Part shown: one piece after another, positions 17,494 to 26,031 of the stretch
Position numbering within the stretch: the stretch's first letter is position 1
Layout of the letters: the number at the start of each line of letters is the position of its first letter
Assembly: GCA_028288625.1 (NCBI GenBank)
Contig: JAQBNI010000148.1
Coordinates: 1-64,000 of the forward strand
Direction of reading: 5' to 3'
Length of the DNA: 64,000 nucleotides
Source of the DNA: Bacteroidota bacterium
GTDB taxonomy: Bacteria > Bacteroidota > Bacteroidia > Chitinophagales > JADIYW01
Made by a program: the position numbers and the translations under genes
The notes under the pieces: generated by a model
The model's database searches: none
What the model saw: only the letters and a program-made list of their open reading frames with translations
Told to the model about the DNA's origin: nothing

Positions 17494-18167
17494 GCAAGAT
17501 CATTTTGTGCTCTCTGATAATCTTCAGGAATGCCTATATCAATAAAATAATTGTCAAAAATCTTTCCGGTAATTTCCAGTTCACCCACATATTTTTCCAA
17601 CACCTCCTTTTCAAAAGAAAATTTATTAGCAGTACTTATTTTATCAAACAGCGATTTTCTAAAATAATAGATGCCGCCGTTTATCAAGCCTTCGTCCCGT
17701 TTTTTTTTCTCGTGAAAAGCCGTGATCCGTCCTTTATTTATTTCCACAGTTCCATAACGATCGAAATGCTGCATTGGTTTTAATGCAACAGTAATGTCCG
17801 CGTCATTATTTTTCAATGAGGATAATTGAATATCAAAGAAGGTATCACCGTTTAAAACATACGCGTCATCATCCACAAATTGAAAAGCATTTTTAATTCC
17901 TCCGCCGGTACCAAGGGCTTCCTGCTCTACAGCATATTTAATTTCAATTCCAACATAATTATCTTTGAAATAATCCTGTACTACTTCCTTTAAATGTCCA
18001 ACGGATAGAATGGCATTTTTAATTTCCTGTTTTTGTAAAGATTGAAATATGTAATGAAGAAAGGGTTTACCGTTTATCGGTGCCATAGGCTTGGGAACAT
18101 TTTTTACAACGCCGCTGAGGCGTGTGCCAAAACCGCCGGCTAATATGATGACCGGTGTATTATCCAA
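17490..18167 (-). CDS. hddC: Sugar nucleotidyltransferase, probable heptose-1-phosphate guanylyltransferase
   Basis: A 225-residue NTP-transferase of the RmlA/GMP family. It has the signature LAGGFGTRL near the N-terminus, PKPMAPINGKPFLHYI, ALGTGGGIKNA, the metal-binding VLNGDTFFD, and an EKEVLEKY region. No left-handed beta-helix tail is present, as in HddC. HddC joins D-glycero-alpha-D-manno-heptose 1-phosphate to GTP, giving GDP-heptose. The heptose assignment rests on its neighbours gmhA (8-nt overlap) and the gmhB-like gene, and on a separate hddA in the window; sequence alone would also allow another hexose-1-P substrate. Confidence 0.82.
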   Translation of the reverse strand: MDNTPVIILAGGFGTRLSGVVKNVPKPMAPINGKPFLHYIFQSLQKQEIKNAILSVGHLKEVVQDYFKDNYVGIEIKYAVEQEALGTGGGIKNAFQFVDDDAYVLNGDTFFDIQLSSLKNNDADITVALKPMQHFDRYGTVEINKGRITAFHEKKKRDEGLINGGIYYFRKSLFDKISTANKFSFEKEVLEKYVGELEITGKIFDNYFIDIGIPEDYQRAQNDLA

Positions 18168-18735
18168 AGTAATTTTCTTCGACTAATTGACAAATTATAT
18201 GACCAACAGTGATGTGGCTTTCCTGTATGCGCGGCGTATCGGTCGATGGAATATTGATCAGGTAATCGCAGTACTCCTTCATCTTACCACCCGATTCACC
18301 TGTAAATCCTACGACGGTCATTTGTCTTTCCTTTGCTATTTTAAAAGCTTCAATAATATTTGCAGAATTTCCTGAAGTAGATAATCCAACTAATACATCT
18401 CCTTTTCTTCCTTTTGCTTTTACAAGACGAGCGTACACTTCATTATAGCTATAATCATTCGCGACGGCAGTAAGGTAGGATGTATTTACATGGAGAGCTT
18501 CAGCGTATAACGGCTCCCTGTCTGTATAAAAACGACCGGAAAATTCAGCGGCGAGATGTTGAGCATCCGCTGCAGATCCGCCATTCCCGCAAAATAAAAC
18601 TTTGCCATCCTTTTTAAAGCAGTCAACAACTACCCCGACAATAGTATCTATGGTTTGCAATATTTTTTCGTCCTGCAAAACCAGTTGTTTAACTGAAATA
18701 GATGCTTGTAAAATTTCCCTGATCTTATTATTCAT
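18160..18735 (-). CDS. gmhA: Sedoheptulose 7-phosphate isomerase
   Basis: A 191-residue SIS-domain isomerase converting sedoheptulose 7-phosphate to D-glycero-D-manno-heptose 7-phosphate, the first step of heptose nucleotide synthesis. Family features are FCGNGGSAADAQHLAAEFSGRF, GLSTSGNSANII, GFTGESGG and the catalytic region IQESHITVGHIICQLVE. The length is typical. It begins 38 nt after the hflX stop and overlaps the hddC-like gene downstream by 8 nt, making it the first heptose gene of the operon. Confidence 0.93.
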   Translation of the reverse strand: MNNKIREILQASISVKQLVLQDEKILQTIDTIVGVVVDCFKKDGKVLFCGNGGSAADAQHLAAEFSGRFYTDREPLYAEALHVNTSYLTAVANDYSYNEVYARLVKAKGRKGDVLVGLSTSGNSANIIEAFKIAKERQMTVVGFTGESGGKMKEYCDYLINIPSTDTPRIQESHITVGHIICQLVEENYFG

Positions 18736-18773
18736 TTTGTGAAGATAATGAATAGTAATTTGCGAATTAATAA

Positions 18774-19964
18774 TTATCCGTAAGAATTATTTTTATATGG
18801 ATAGCGCTTGTGATACATATCCTGAACCATTAAGATCATCGTGTTTCTCAGCGCGTCAATATTTTCCTTGTCAGTAGCAGAAATAAATACGCAATTGCAA
18901 TTCATTTGGTTCCGCATGTTTCTTTCAAATTCTTCCGATAATTCTTTTTTTATTTCATCCGGCAGATACTTGTCTAAATGTTTTTGCCGGTAAAGATCCA
19001 TTTTATTGAAAACCATAAGTCTTGGCTGCATAGTAACGCCGAGGTCGGATAATGTTTCATTGACCACGCTGATGTGATCGTGAAAATTTTCGTGAGATGC
19101 ATCCACTACGTGCACAATAATATCCGATTCTTTTGCTTCATCCAATGTTGACTTAAAACTTTCAATCAAATGATGTGGAAGCTTGCGGATGAATCCAACA
19201 GTATCGCTCAGCAAAAAAGGAATGTTATCGATCACTACTTTTCTTACCGTAGTATCGAGTGTGGCAAATAATTTATTTTCCGCAAGGACTTCACTCTTGC
19301 TGAGCAAATTCATTATGGTGGATTTGCCAACGTTGGTATAACCTACTAATGCAACACGAATGAGCTCACCGCGTGTTTTTCTGCGCGTCTCTTCCTGCTT
19401 GTCAAGCACCTCCAGATCTTTTTTGAGTTTAGAGATCTTGTCATTGATCACCCGCCTGTCCGTTTCAATTTCTTTTTCACCCGGACCGCGCATCCCGATA
19501 CCACCTCGCTGGCGTTCAAGGTGAGTCCACAAGCCTTTTAAGCGGGGCAATAAATATTGCAGTTGTGCTAATTCAACTTGTGTGCGCGCCTGCGCTGTTT
19601 GCGCGCGCATGGCAAAAATATCGAGGATCAGGCTGGTGCGGTCCAATATTTTGCATTTCAATTCCGCTTCCAGGTTTCGCTGTTGTGCAGGAGATATTTC
19701 ATCGTCAATAATCACTGTCGTGATCTCCGCGAATTCATTATATTTTTTTATTTCTTCCAGTTTTCCCGAGCCAACAAAGTAACGTGTATCGGGATGCTTT
19801 AATTTTTGAGTGAATTTTTTCATCGTCACGGCGCCTGCAGTTTCCGCAAGGAATGCAAGTTCTTCCAAATATTCTTCTACCTGTTCAGGAGTTTGATTGT
19901 CGCGGATAATGGCAACTAAGACAGCACGTTCTTCTATGGTTGGATTTATTTCTATCAAGTTCAT
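18774..19964 (-). CDS. hflX: Ribosome-associated GTPase HflX
   Basis: A 396-residue HflX GTPase, which splits stalled 70S ribosomes under stress. The N-terminal HflX domain includes RTSLILDIFAMRAQTAQARTQ and RLKGLWTHLERQRGGIGMRG. The G domain has G1 GYTNVGKST (about residue 206), G3 DTVGFIRKLPHHL and G4 NKMD. It has its own promoter-like TATATTTG box just upstream and is separated from the preceding gene by a strong hairpin. The heptose operon starts only 38 nt downstream, so hflX may be co-transcribed with it. Confidence 0.95.
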   Translation of the reverse strand: MNLIEINPTIEERAVLVAIIRDNQTPEQVEEYLEELAFLAETAGAVTMKKFTQKLKHPDTRYFVGSGKLEEIKKYNEFAEITTVIIDDEISPAQQRNLEAELKCKILDRTSLILDIFAMRAQTAQARTQVELAQLQYLLPRLKGLWTHLERQRGGIGMRGPGEKEIETDRRVINDKISKLKKDLEVLDKQEETRRKTRGELIRVALVGYTNVGKSTIMNLLSKSEVLAENKLFATLDTTVRKVVIDNIPFLLSDTVGFIRKLPHHLIESFKSTLDEAKESDIIVHVVDASHENFHDHISVVNETLSDLGVTMQPRLMVFNKMDLYRQKHLDKYLPDEIKKELSEEFERNMRNQMNCNCVFISATDKENIDALRNTMILMVQDMYHKRYPYKNNSYG

Positions 19965-19977
19965 TGATTAGTAAATG

Positions 19978-20004
19978 CAAATATACACAGTTTGTTCTTT
20001 GCAA
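19978..20004 (-). promoter_or_regulatory. Probable hflX promoter
   Basis: On the minus strand TATATTTG (19978-19985) matches the Bacteroidota -7 consensus TAnnTTTG. A TTG lies at 20002-20004, 16 nt away, which is slightly short for a -33 element. The predicted leader before the hflX ATG is only about 8 nt. Confidence 0.45.
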
Positions 20005-20010
20005 TTGGTA

Positions 20011-20045
20011 ATTAGAATCAGGATAAATGCTATCCTGATTCTAAT
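20011..20045 (-). terminator. Strong hairpin ending the metal-cassette transcript
   Basis: A perfect 15-bp inverted repeat (ATTAGAATCAGGATA and its complement) with a 5-nt loop lies 21 nt after the stop of the DUF4625-like gene. No U-run follows it on the minus strand, but stem length and position between two same-strand units support termination or transcript-end protection. Confidence 0.65.
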
Positions 20046-20066
20046 TTCATGACTGTTGATTTTCAG

Positions 20067-20465
20067 TTAAGGCATTACATTAAAATGAACTGTCTTGGAA
20101 GATTCATTCGAGTTGTGATCTTCGGCGCTTATTTCCAGCTCAAATGCTGTCGAGGCAATTGGAGTGGTTGTATAAGAAGCTTTAAATTTCTGATTTATGG
20201 TAACGGTTTCATCGTGTACATGAGTTTCCGGTTGTGAAAATAACGTATCGCCTGTTGCTGCATTTGTAGCAAGAATCGTATAAGAATGCATATCAGCATC
20301 TGTAATCGATGCGGTTACTAAAATGGAATCCGGTACTGGCATAAACATATGTCCGTCTGAAGGAGATGTTATGGTAATAACGGGAGCAGCATTATCCGTT
20401 GTTTTTTTACAGCTGATCATTATTACAGTTATTGACGCAATGCATAGGAGGAATTTCTTTGTCAT
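20067..20465 (-). CDS. Ig-like lipoprotein (DUF4625-like)
   Basis: A 132-residue lipoprotein with signal MTKKFLLCIASITVIMISC (lipidated Cys19). A single Ig-like beta-sandwich follows, beginning PVITITSPSDG, with a His-rich strand region (HSYTI, PETHVHDET, EDHNSNES). This matches the pattern of DUF4625-type proteins of Bacteroidota, which often sit with metal-handling outer-membrane genes. The His/Asp content would suit metal binding, but that is inference. It is 24 nt after the beta-barrel gene and is the last gene of a three-gene cassette. Confidence 0.72.
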   Translation of the reverse strand: MTKKFLLCIASITVIMISCKKTTDNAAPVITITSPSDGHMFMPVPDSILVTASITDADMHSYTILATNAATGDTLFSQPETHVHDETVTINQKFKASYTTTPIASTAFELEISAEDHNSNESSKTVHFNVMP

Positions 20466-20489
20466 TATTTTTATTTTAAAATTTATTAA

Positions 20490-21461
20490 TTATTTTTTTG
20501 GTGTTACAGTACCAGTTTTCGGCATCACCATATTTGAAGGCATTTCCGCTTTCCGGGGTTTCCTTGCGATCTGGTATTTGACCAGGAAATTGAAACCGGT
20601 TTTTTGGAGGATATCGCCGCCGGATGTTTTCTGAGCCATGGGCTGACTTACACTTGCAGCCACCGTGAAGCTTTTTATAATACACTGCAAGCCAAAGTCC
20701 GTTGCCAGTATCCACGCTCCTGATTTTGTTTGCAGGATATCGTTGTGTACATTCTTTTGTTCAATATTTACGCCTATTCCGGCTACCGGTATCAACGCAA
20801 CTTTCTTTACATAAGTGGTATAGTTTCCTGTGATCTTATAAGAATATTGATTTCCGTATCTCACATTGTCTTTATTCTTCATGTTTATCTTAACCAGTGC
20901 ACTGTTTACTACTCCCCATTTCTTTATGCTCAGGCTGTAGGTAGCGGAAAATAAGAATCCGACTGCCTGCGTACCGAAATTGAAATCCTGTAACAGATCG
21001 TTTACAGATGATTTTTTACTCCCGGTAGGGAAACTCATTCCATACCCAAGGTTGATCACATGTCCCGTTTTTCTTCCTAACGGCGCTTTTTGCCATACGC
21101 GGAAATTTGAAAAAAGGGTAAGATCGCTGATGCCGGATTTTTTTTCTTTCAGCTTCGGTGTGTTCTCATCGATCTTTATATAATTATTGAATACCCACAT
21201 GATAGGTAATGATAAGCGGAGATCGACCCATTTCTTTGGAGCATACGATATAAAAAAAGTTTGCGTTACGATCTGTGTTCGCTTTACATTAATATCCGTC
21301 ACAACATGTTTAAAATTTCTGTATTGAACGGAAGAGCCTGCGGAACTCTGCGGTTGTACCGATAAGATATCCGTATTCATTGAAGATGGCGAGCATCCGC
21401 AAAAATCGCATGCATATAAAGTGTTCCATAAGAACACCGAGGATAAAAGATATTTATACAT
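20490..21461 (-). CDS. Outer-membrane beta-barrel protein with CDFCGC N-terminus
   Basis: A 323-residue protein with a signal peptide (residues 1-17), a mature start containing CDFCGCSPSSMN, and many amphipathic strands (YRNFKHV, TQTFFISYAP, LRLSLPIMWVF, VINLGYGMSFPTG). This is typical of a transporter-like outer-membrane barrel. Bacteroidota proteins with this CD-CGC start commonly accompany DUF4625-type lipoproteins and small CKGKCHL proteins, as here. A role in metal (perhaps copper) handling is inferred from the Cys cluster and neighbours only. The last 15 residues are basic and non-barrel. Confidence 0.65.
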   Translation of the reverse strand: MYKYLLSSVFLWNTLYACDFCGCSPSSMNTDILSVQPQSSAGSSVQYRNFKHVVTDINVKRTQIVTQTFFISYAPKKWVDLRLSLPIMWVFNNYIKIDENTPKLKEKKSGISDLTLFSNFRVWQKAPLGRKTGHVINLGYGMSFPTGSKKSSVNDLLQDFNFGTQAVGFLFSATYSLSIKKWGVVNSALVKINMKNKDNVRYGNQYSYKITGNYTTYVKKVALIPVAGIGVNIEQKNVHNDILQTKSGAWILATDFGLQCIIKSFTVAASVSQPMAQKTSGGDILQKTGFNFLVKYQIARKPRKAEMPSNMVMPKTGTVTPKK

Positions 21462-21488
21462 AAGAATTGTTTTTAGATAATTAAATAT

Positions 21489-21872
21489 TTATCCAAAAAC
21501 AGCAGGCGGCTTGATCAATGAGTATCCAAATCCTTTCAAAAGAGAAAAGAAAGACGGATCGGGAAGAAATGTGATATGGAGTGAAGAGGGAATAACTGAA
21601 TGCAGCAATTGCAAGCAGATAATTTCCACTTCTTTAATTTTTACATTGGTTGTCGAAAACGGATTCTTTGAAGTTTCATTTTCAGATTTTGCTATTGTTT
21701 TATTGAGGTGGCATTTGCCTTTACAGCATGATCCCGGCACACTTTTATTCACGCAATATTTTTCGGTGATCTTTTTTTCATTCAACTTATACAATAATAA
21801 AAAAGCAGTGGTCTGCATTGTAGTAAGCAGGAAGAAAAGAGAAAATATGACAGCGCAAAATGCCTTCATCAT
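21489..21872 (-). CDS. Small Cys-rich membrane protein (CKGKCHL family)
   Basis: A 127-residue protein with one N-terminal hydrophobic segment (about residues 3-28), a conserved block YCVNKSVPGSCCKGKCHL (about 39-56) and a hydrophobic, Pro/Phe-rich C-terminus. The CC-KGKCH cluster is typical of small Bacteroidota proteins encoded beside metal-related outer-membrane genes and is a plausible soft-metal site. It is the first gene of the three-gene cassette (28 nt before the barrel gene). Function is not known. Confidence 0.68.
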   Translation of the reverse strand: MMKAFCAVIFSLFFLLTTMQTTAFLLLYKLNEKKITEKYCVNKSVPGSCCKGKCHLNKTIAKSENETSKNPFSTTNVKIKEVEIICLQLLHSVIPSSLHITFLPDPSFFSLLKGFGYSLIKPPAVFG

Positions 21873-21927
21873 ATAAAGTTACATCTTTGAAAAAGAAATC
21901 GTATTAAAAAGGCGTTAAAAACACAGG

Positions 21928-23187
21928 TTATCTGCTGCCTATCTCTGAATAAGGACGAACGGTAGCGCCCGTGTAAATCTGGCGCGGTCTGCCGATAGGC
22001 TCTTTATTTTCTTTCATTTCTTTCCACTGGGAAACCCAGCCCGGTATGCGTCCTAAAGCAAATAATGTAGTGAACACATCTGTCGGGAAACCGATCGCGT
22101 TATAAATAATTCCCGAGTAGAAATCTACATTCGGATATAATTTCCTGTCAACAAAATAAGAATCGTGCAGCGCAGCCTGCTCCAGTTCCATTGCGATCTT
22201 TAATTTCTTATCGTTGATGTTGAGGTCGCTCAATACATCATCGGTAGACTTCTTGATGATCTTTGCACGCGGGTCAAAATTTTTGTATACGCGATGTCCG
22301 AAACCCATTAAACGAAAGCCGGAAGCTTTGTCTTTTGCCATTGCTACAAACTTAGAAGTATCGCCGCCATCTTTTTCTATTTGCTCTAACTGTTCCAATA
22401 CTGCCTGGTTGGCGCCGCCATGCAGCGGTCCCCAAAGTGCAGCGATGCCGCCGCAAATAGAAGCATATATATTTGCGTTGGATGAGCCTACCATTCTTAC
22501 AGCTGATGTAGAGCAATTTTGCTCATGGTCTGCATGCAAGATCAGTAATTTATCCATGGCTTCTGTAATTACAGGAGAAGCTTTTTTGCCGAATGCCATG
22601 TTTAAAAAATTGCTGACATAATCCAAAGATTTATCATTCGGAATAAAATCCAAACCCTCGTAATTTCTCATCACCATCGCTACCAACACCGGAAATTTTG
22701 CGAGCACATTGATGATTGTTTCATCGGTCGCTTTAGAAACATCTTTTGTATAAACACCGGACAATGTAATAGTGGCAGCAGTAAGCTGAGCCATTGGATG
22801 TGTGCCTTTCGGCATCGCTTTTAAGATCGCAGCAACTTCAGCTGGCACATCGGAGTTTGCCTGCAATTTCGAATTAAATTCATCCAGTTGAATTTTTGTA
22901 GGAAGCTCACCATACAACAATAAATAAGCAACTTCCGTAAAATTTGATTTTTCCGCAAGGTCTGCAATTTCATATCCGCGATACCGTAAAATTCCCAGTT
23001 CACCGTCTAAAAAAGTGATGGCGCTTTTTGTAGCTCCGGTATTCTTATATCCGAAATCCAGCGTCACCAATCCCGTATCGTCCCTCAGGTTGGCAATGTC
23101 CATCGCCGCTTCATTTTCAGTGCCTATGGTCACAGGACATTCAGACGATTTTCCGTTGTAGGAAATGATTATTTTTTCTTCAGCCAT
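21928..23187 (-). CDS. gltA: Citrate synthase
   Basis: A 419-residue type II (hexameric-type) citrate synthase condensing acetyl-CoA and oxaloacetate in the TCA cycle. Visible signatures: the N-terminal beta-rich domain with FLDGELGILRYRGY, catalytic His in HADHEQNCSTSAVR, GPLHGGANQAV, the second catalytic His in GFGHRVYKNFDPRA, and the catalytic Asp region in GFPTDVFTTLFALGR, followed by RPRQIYTGATVRPY. It is probably monocistronic: it is separated by 83 nt from the PstS-like gene, and the following cassette starts 55 nt downstream. Confidence 0.97.
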   Translation of the reverse strand: MAEEKIIISYNGKSSECPVTIGTENEAAMDIANLRDDTGLVTLDFGYKNTGATKSAITFLDGELGILRYRGYEIADLAEKSNFTEVAYLLLYGELPTKIQLDEFNSKLQANSDVPAEVAAILKAMPKGTHPMAQLTAATITLSGVYTKDVSKATDETIINVLAKFPVLVAMVMRNYEGLDFIPNDKSLDYVSNFLNMAFGKKASPVITEAMDKLLILHADHEQNCSTSAVRMVGSSNANIYASICGGIAALWGPLHGGANQAVLEQLEQIEKDGGDTSKFVAMAKDKASGFRLMGFGHRVYKNFDPRAKIIKKSTDDVLSDLNINDKKLKIAMELEQAALHDSYFVDRKLYPNVDFYSGIIYNAIGFPTDVFTTLFALGRIPGWVSQWKEMKENKEPIGRPRQIYTGATVRPYSEIGSR

Positions 23188-23270
23188 GATAATAAATGTC
23201 GTTAAAAATACGAAAAGAATAAAGATCGAAAGTTAAGATAATATTATAAGCAACTATTGCCTGTACATGT

Positions 23271-24200
23271 TCAATGAATTTGTAATTCTTCCCTTATAGT
23301 TACATTTCTTTGCGCAAAATTTACAGGCGCCAAACCTTCTTTTTCGATTATTTTAGAAGCTTGCTGCCTGTAAAGAAAATGCACAAAATCCCTTGCCACA
23401 TTTGGGCTTTTACCCAATACTATATTCACCGGAAATACAAATGGATATTGCCGCGTCATAATATTCTTCTGGGAAAGTGTGTAAAGACTATCATTATTGT
23501 CAATTTTTAATACCTGTATCTTTGATAAAATTTTCTTTGATTTCGGATCATTTTGATTGCTGAACAAATCATAGGAAATACACCCGATGGTTTTATCAGT
23601 TCTGCTGATATAATCAATAACTTCCTGCGCGTTTTTTACGACAAGCGCATTTTTAAAAGAACCTGCAGGGATATTTAGCCGATACGCAAGTTGTTTTGCA
23701 ATTCCTGAATTCGGATTGTCAAATACAAGTTTGGAAGTCGATCCCGGCTGAAGCATGTACTTTATCTGATCAAAACTGACAGTAGATATTTTGGATCCTT
23801 TAGATGTTATAAAAGCAATGGCATTGTAAGCAACAATATATTCTTCCGGTTTGGATTTCTGTTTCTCTTCAAAATTTATTTTTTCATTCCCTGATAAACT
23901 TCTTGTAATGATCATAGTATTTGTGCTGCCTTCAATGAAGCTCTTTACCACGCTGTCCTGCGGATAATATGTTAGTTGTAACGATGCAGTCAGATACAAA
24001 TTTTCGTAACAAACCTTAAACTGATCTATTAATGATTTCAGATTTTCATCTGCTGCAATCATTGCCTTTCCGCTATTGTAGCCGTTTCCCGCAATTTCTG
24101 CTGATCTTGACTTGCATGAAAAAATAAATATACTCAGAAATATAAGAGACGCTGGTTTCTTTATGCGTGGGTAGAATTGTAAATTGAAAGCCATGATCAT
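23271..24200 (-). CDS. PstS-like substrate-binding lipoprotein of the TonB cluster
   Basis: A 309-residue lipoprotein (lipobox-like FIFSC near residue 29) with a periplasmic binding protein type 2 fold like PstS: STNTMIITRSLSG, AYNAIAFITSKGS, VSFDQIKYMLQPGS, a SGIAKQLAYRL segment and FVHFLYRQQASKIIEKEGLAP. No ABC permease or ATPase genes are nearby. It overlaps the 67-aa membrane protein gene by 4 nt and closes the ExbB-ExbD-ExbD-TonB cluster. That placement is common in Bacteroidota and suggests a partner of the energy-transduction system rather than ordinary phosphate import. The ligand is unknown. Confidence 0.78.
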   Translation of the reverse strand: MIMAFNLQFYPRIKKPASLIFLSIFIFSCKSRSAEIAGNGYNSGKAMIAADENLKSLIDQFKVCYENLYLTASLQLTYYPQDSVVKSFIEGSTNTMIITRSLSGNEKINFEEKQKSKPEEYIVAYNAIAFITSKGSKISTVSFDQIKYMLQPGSTSKLVFDNPNSGIAKQLAYRLNIPAGSFKNALVVKNAQEVIDYISRTDKTIGCISYDLFSNQNDPKSKKILSKIQVLKIDNNDSLYTLSQKNIMTRQYPFVFPVNIVLGKSPNVARDFVHFLYRQQASKIIEKEGLAPVNFAQRNVTIREELQIH

Positions 24201-24400
24201 TCTTCATCTTTATAAAAATGATATGCGCGATAAGCTCTGAATAAACCGTAAATTATTAAAACTGCAGCAAATGCATAGTTCATTTGTTTGGAGATAAATG
24301 TTATGATCGTTGGATGAGCAAAAAGAAATCCTCCTAAAACAATATAACATATTGCAGTTGTGATGCGAAGTATAAAGCCCGGATTTTTAAAAAATTCCAT
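24197..24400 (-). CDS. Small two-helix membrane protein
   Basis: A 67-residue protein with two transmembrane helices (about residues 10-30 and 40-58) and charged ends (RAYHFYKDEE). It has a 4-nt ATGA overlap with the PstS-like gene. It lies after the TonB gene and its terminator-like hairpin, so it may be transcribed from its own promoter or by readthrough. No function is known; it is a recurring neighbour of ExbBD-TonB clusters in this phylum, to my knowledge. Confidence 0.7.
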   Translation of the reverse strand: MEFFKNPGFILRITTAICYIVLGGFLFAHPTIITFISKQMNYAFAAVLIIYGLFRAYRAYHFYKDEE

Positions 24401-24517
24401 GAGTAAAAATAATTAATCTCCATCAGCTTTTTTGATAAATAATTTTACGATAAGGCTTAAAAAAATACGCTATTCCGGGTGGTAAGAGCCGACTTGTGTG
24501 AAGATGAGCGCAAAAAA

Positions 24518-24540
24518 AAGATCCTCATGGTGAGGATCTT
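24518..24540 (-). terminator. Rho-independent terminator of the ExbB-ExbD-TonB operon
   Basis: A perfect 10-bp stem (AAGATCCTCA / TGAGGATCTT) with a 3-nt loop is followed on the minus strand by a run of T (the A-run at 24512-24519). It lies 20 nt after the TonB stop codon. Confidence 0.9.
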
Positions 24541-24560
24541 TCAGCATATATTTTTTGTCG

Positions 24561-25376
24561 TTACTGCAACTTAAATGTAACAGGCAAAGTGTAAAATACT
24601 TTTACTGTCTTACCGCGTTGTGAACCGGGTGTCCATTTCGGCATCGATCTGATCACACGGATCGCTTCATCTCCGCAGCCGCCGCCAACGCCGTCCTTGA
24701 GTACAACCGGTTCGCGTACAGTTCCATCAGTATCCACATAAAATTTTACGATCACCTTTCCTTCCAACCCGTTTTCACGTGCCAGCGACGGATACCGTAT
24801 ATTTTTTTGCAGGAATTTCATCAATTCCGGAACACCTCCCGGGTATGAGGGCATTACTTCAGCCCTGTCAAAGATCTCCGGTTCCTTTGGAGCTTCAGGG
24901 GCAGGCGCAGGTCCTGTTCCCGGTTTGTCTTCTATAATGGCTTTTGCGTTTTTATCTCCTTCCTGGGTAACTGTGGCTACCTGTGTTTCTTTTATTTCTT
25001 CCTGTTTTGTGATAGGTTGTGTTTCTGCAACCTCTTCATCTTTTTTCGCGATCATCTCTACAAATTTAATTGTAGGGCGAACAGGTGGCGGTGGTGGTGG
25101 TGGGGGCGGCGCTTCCACAGGTGGCGGCGGGGGCGGCAGATTTACATCCGTCATCGTGAGATCAATCTCTTTCTCTTTTTTTCCAAAAGAAAGCTTTGAA
25201 AATAAATCATAATGCGCTGCTAAAATAACGGCTACAAATACGAGGACGGCAATAATGATCCCCCGCAATTTATGGCGGTCAGTGATTTGCCTGAGCTCAT
25301 AAGCACCATAGTCTTTATTTCTTCCTTCGAAGATAATATCATCCCATGTTGCCTTGTTATAATTTATATTTTCCAT
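24561..25376 (-). CDS. tonB: Energy transducer TonB
   Basis: A 271-residue TonB. It has a short cytoplasmic part with the Bacteroidota-type WDDIIFEGRNKDYGAYELR, one transmembrane helix (about residues 38-57), a Pro-rich periplasmic spacer (PPPPPPVEAPPPPPPPPP, about 80-98) and a C-terminal TonB domain (about 170-271) with YPGGVPELMKFLQKNIRYP and GKVIVKFYVDTDGTV. It transmits proton-motive force from ExbB/ExbD to outer-membrane receptors such as the one at 9169-11337. It is the last gene before the terminator at 24518-24540. Confidence 0.95.
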   Translation of the reverse strand: MENINYNKATWDDIIFEGRNKDYGAYELRQITDRHKLRGIIIAVLVFVAVILAAHYDLFSKLSFGKKEKEIDLTMTDVNLPPPPPPVEAPPPPPPPPPVRPTIKFVEMIAKKDEEVAETQPITKQEEIKETQVATVTQEGDKNAKAIIEDKPGTGPAPAPEAPKEPEIFDRAEVMPSYPGGVPELMKFLQKNIRYPSLARENGLEGKVIVKFYVDTDGTVREPVVLKDGVGGGCGDEAIRVIRSMPKWTPGSQRGKTVKVFYTLPVTFKLQ

Positions 25377-25420
25377 CTTTTATATTCTCTGGTTATTATA
25401 AAACGAAAACAAAGCTTCCT

Positions 25421-26008
25421 TTATTTCGCTGCAGAAGGAGTAGTTTCCGCAGCGGCAAAAGATTTTATTTTGCCTCCGTTATCAATAGCCTCTTTTTCAA
25501 GAGGAGAAAGATCCTGTATAGCATATATTTTAGTACCGGTAATATCCATTTCATCCAGAATGTCAACCATATTTTTATAATTGGCGTTATCCGTCATTTT
25601 GATCAGGCAAATAGTTTGATGACTGTTATCGGTTTTGTCGAGTCCGAATTGAGCATCTACTTTCCTGTGTTTATCTAAAATTATTTTCCGTATTCCTTCA
25701 GGAGAATAATCCGTAGTTTTCAATTCGATCAAATGCGTGCCTTCATAATACCATAACTTATCATCTTTATCGGCAATAAAGGAGATCACCTTGGATTCTT
25801 TAACGTCCTGTGGTTTTTCTTTTTTTGGCATCGATAAATTCATGGCAACAGGTTTTGACAGCGTTGTTGTTAGCATGAAGAAAGAGATCAATAAAAATGC
25901 CAGGTCCACCATGGGAGTTAAATCTACACGCGTTGACATTTTCTTGCCGCGAACGCCGCCTTTGTGTTTACCATGCCCGCCTCCCTGCGAGGTATCTAAA
26001 TCAGCCAT
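25421..26008 (-). CDS. exbD: ExbD/TolR biopolymer transport protein (second copy)
   Basis: A 195-residue ExbD/TolR protein. After a Gly/Lys-rich N-terminal tail it has RVDLTPMVDLAFLLISFFML, the single transmembrane helix bearing the functionally important Asp (VDLAFLL) that forms the proton path with ExbB. A periplasmic alpha/beta domain follows with DNANYKNMVDILDEMDITG. It is located between the other exbD and tonB. Its long Gly-rich tail and periplasmic domain differ from the first ExbD, suggesting hetero-oligomers. Confidence 0.93.
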   Translation of the reverse strand: MADLDTSQGGGHGKHKGGVRGKKMSTRVDLTPMVDLAFLLISFFMLTTTLSKPVAMNLSMPKKEKPQDVKESKVISFIADKDDKLWYYEGTHLIELKTTDYSPEGIRKIILDKHRKVDAQFGLDKTDNSHQTICLIKMTDNANYKNMVDILDEMDITGTKIYAIQDLSPLEKEAIDNGGKIKSFAAAETTPSAAK

Positions 26009-26031
26009 TTTCTAATCTTTATTTTTAATAA

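Noticed and set aside
22214..22621. 135-codon plus-strand frame opposite gltA
   Set aside because: Lies wholly inside a certain citrate synthase gene, with no domain or start signal of its own.
24925..25212. Open frame on the plus strand encoding a glycine-rich protein
   Set aside because: It is the antisense of the Pro-rich spacer of TonB; the Gly run is the complement of Pro codons.
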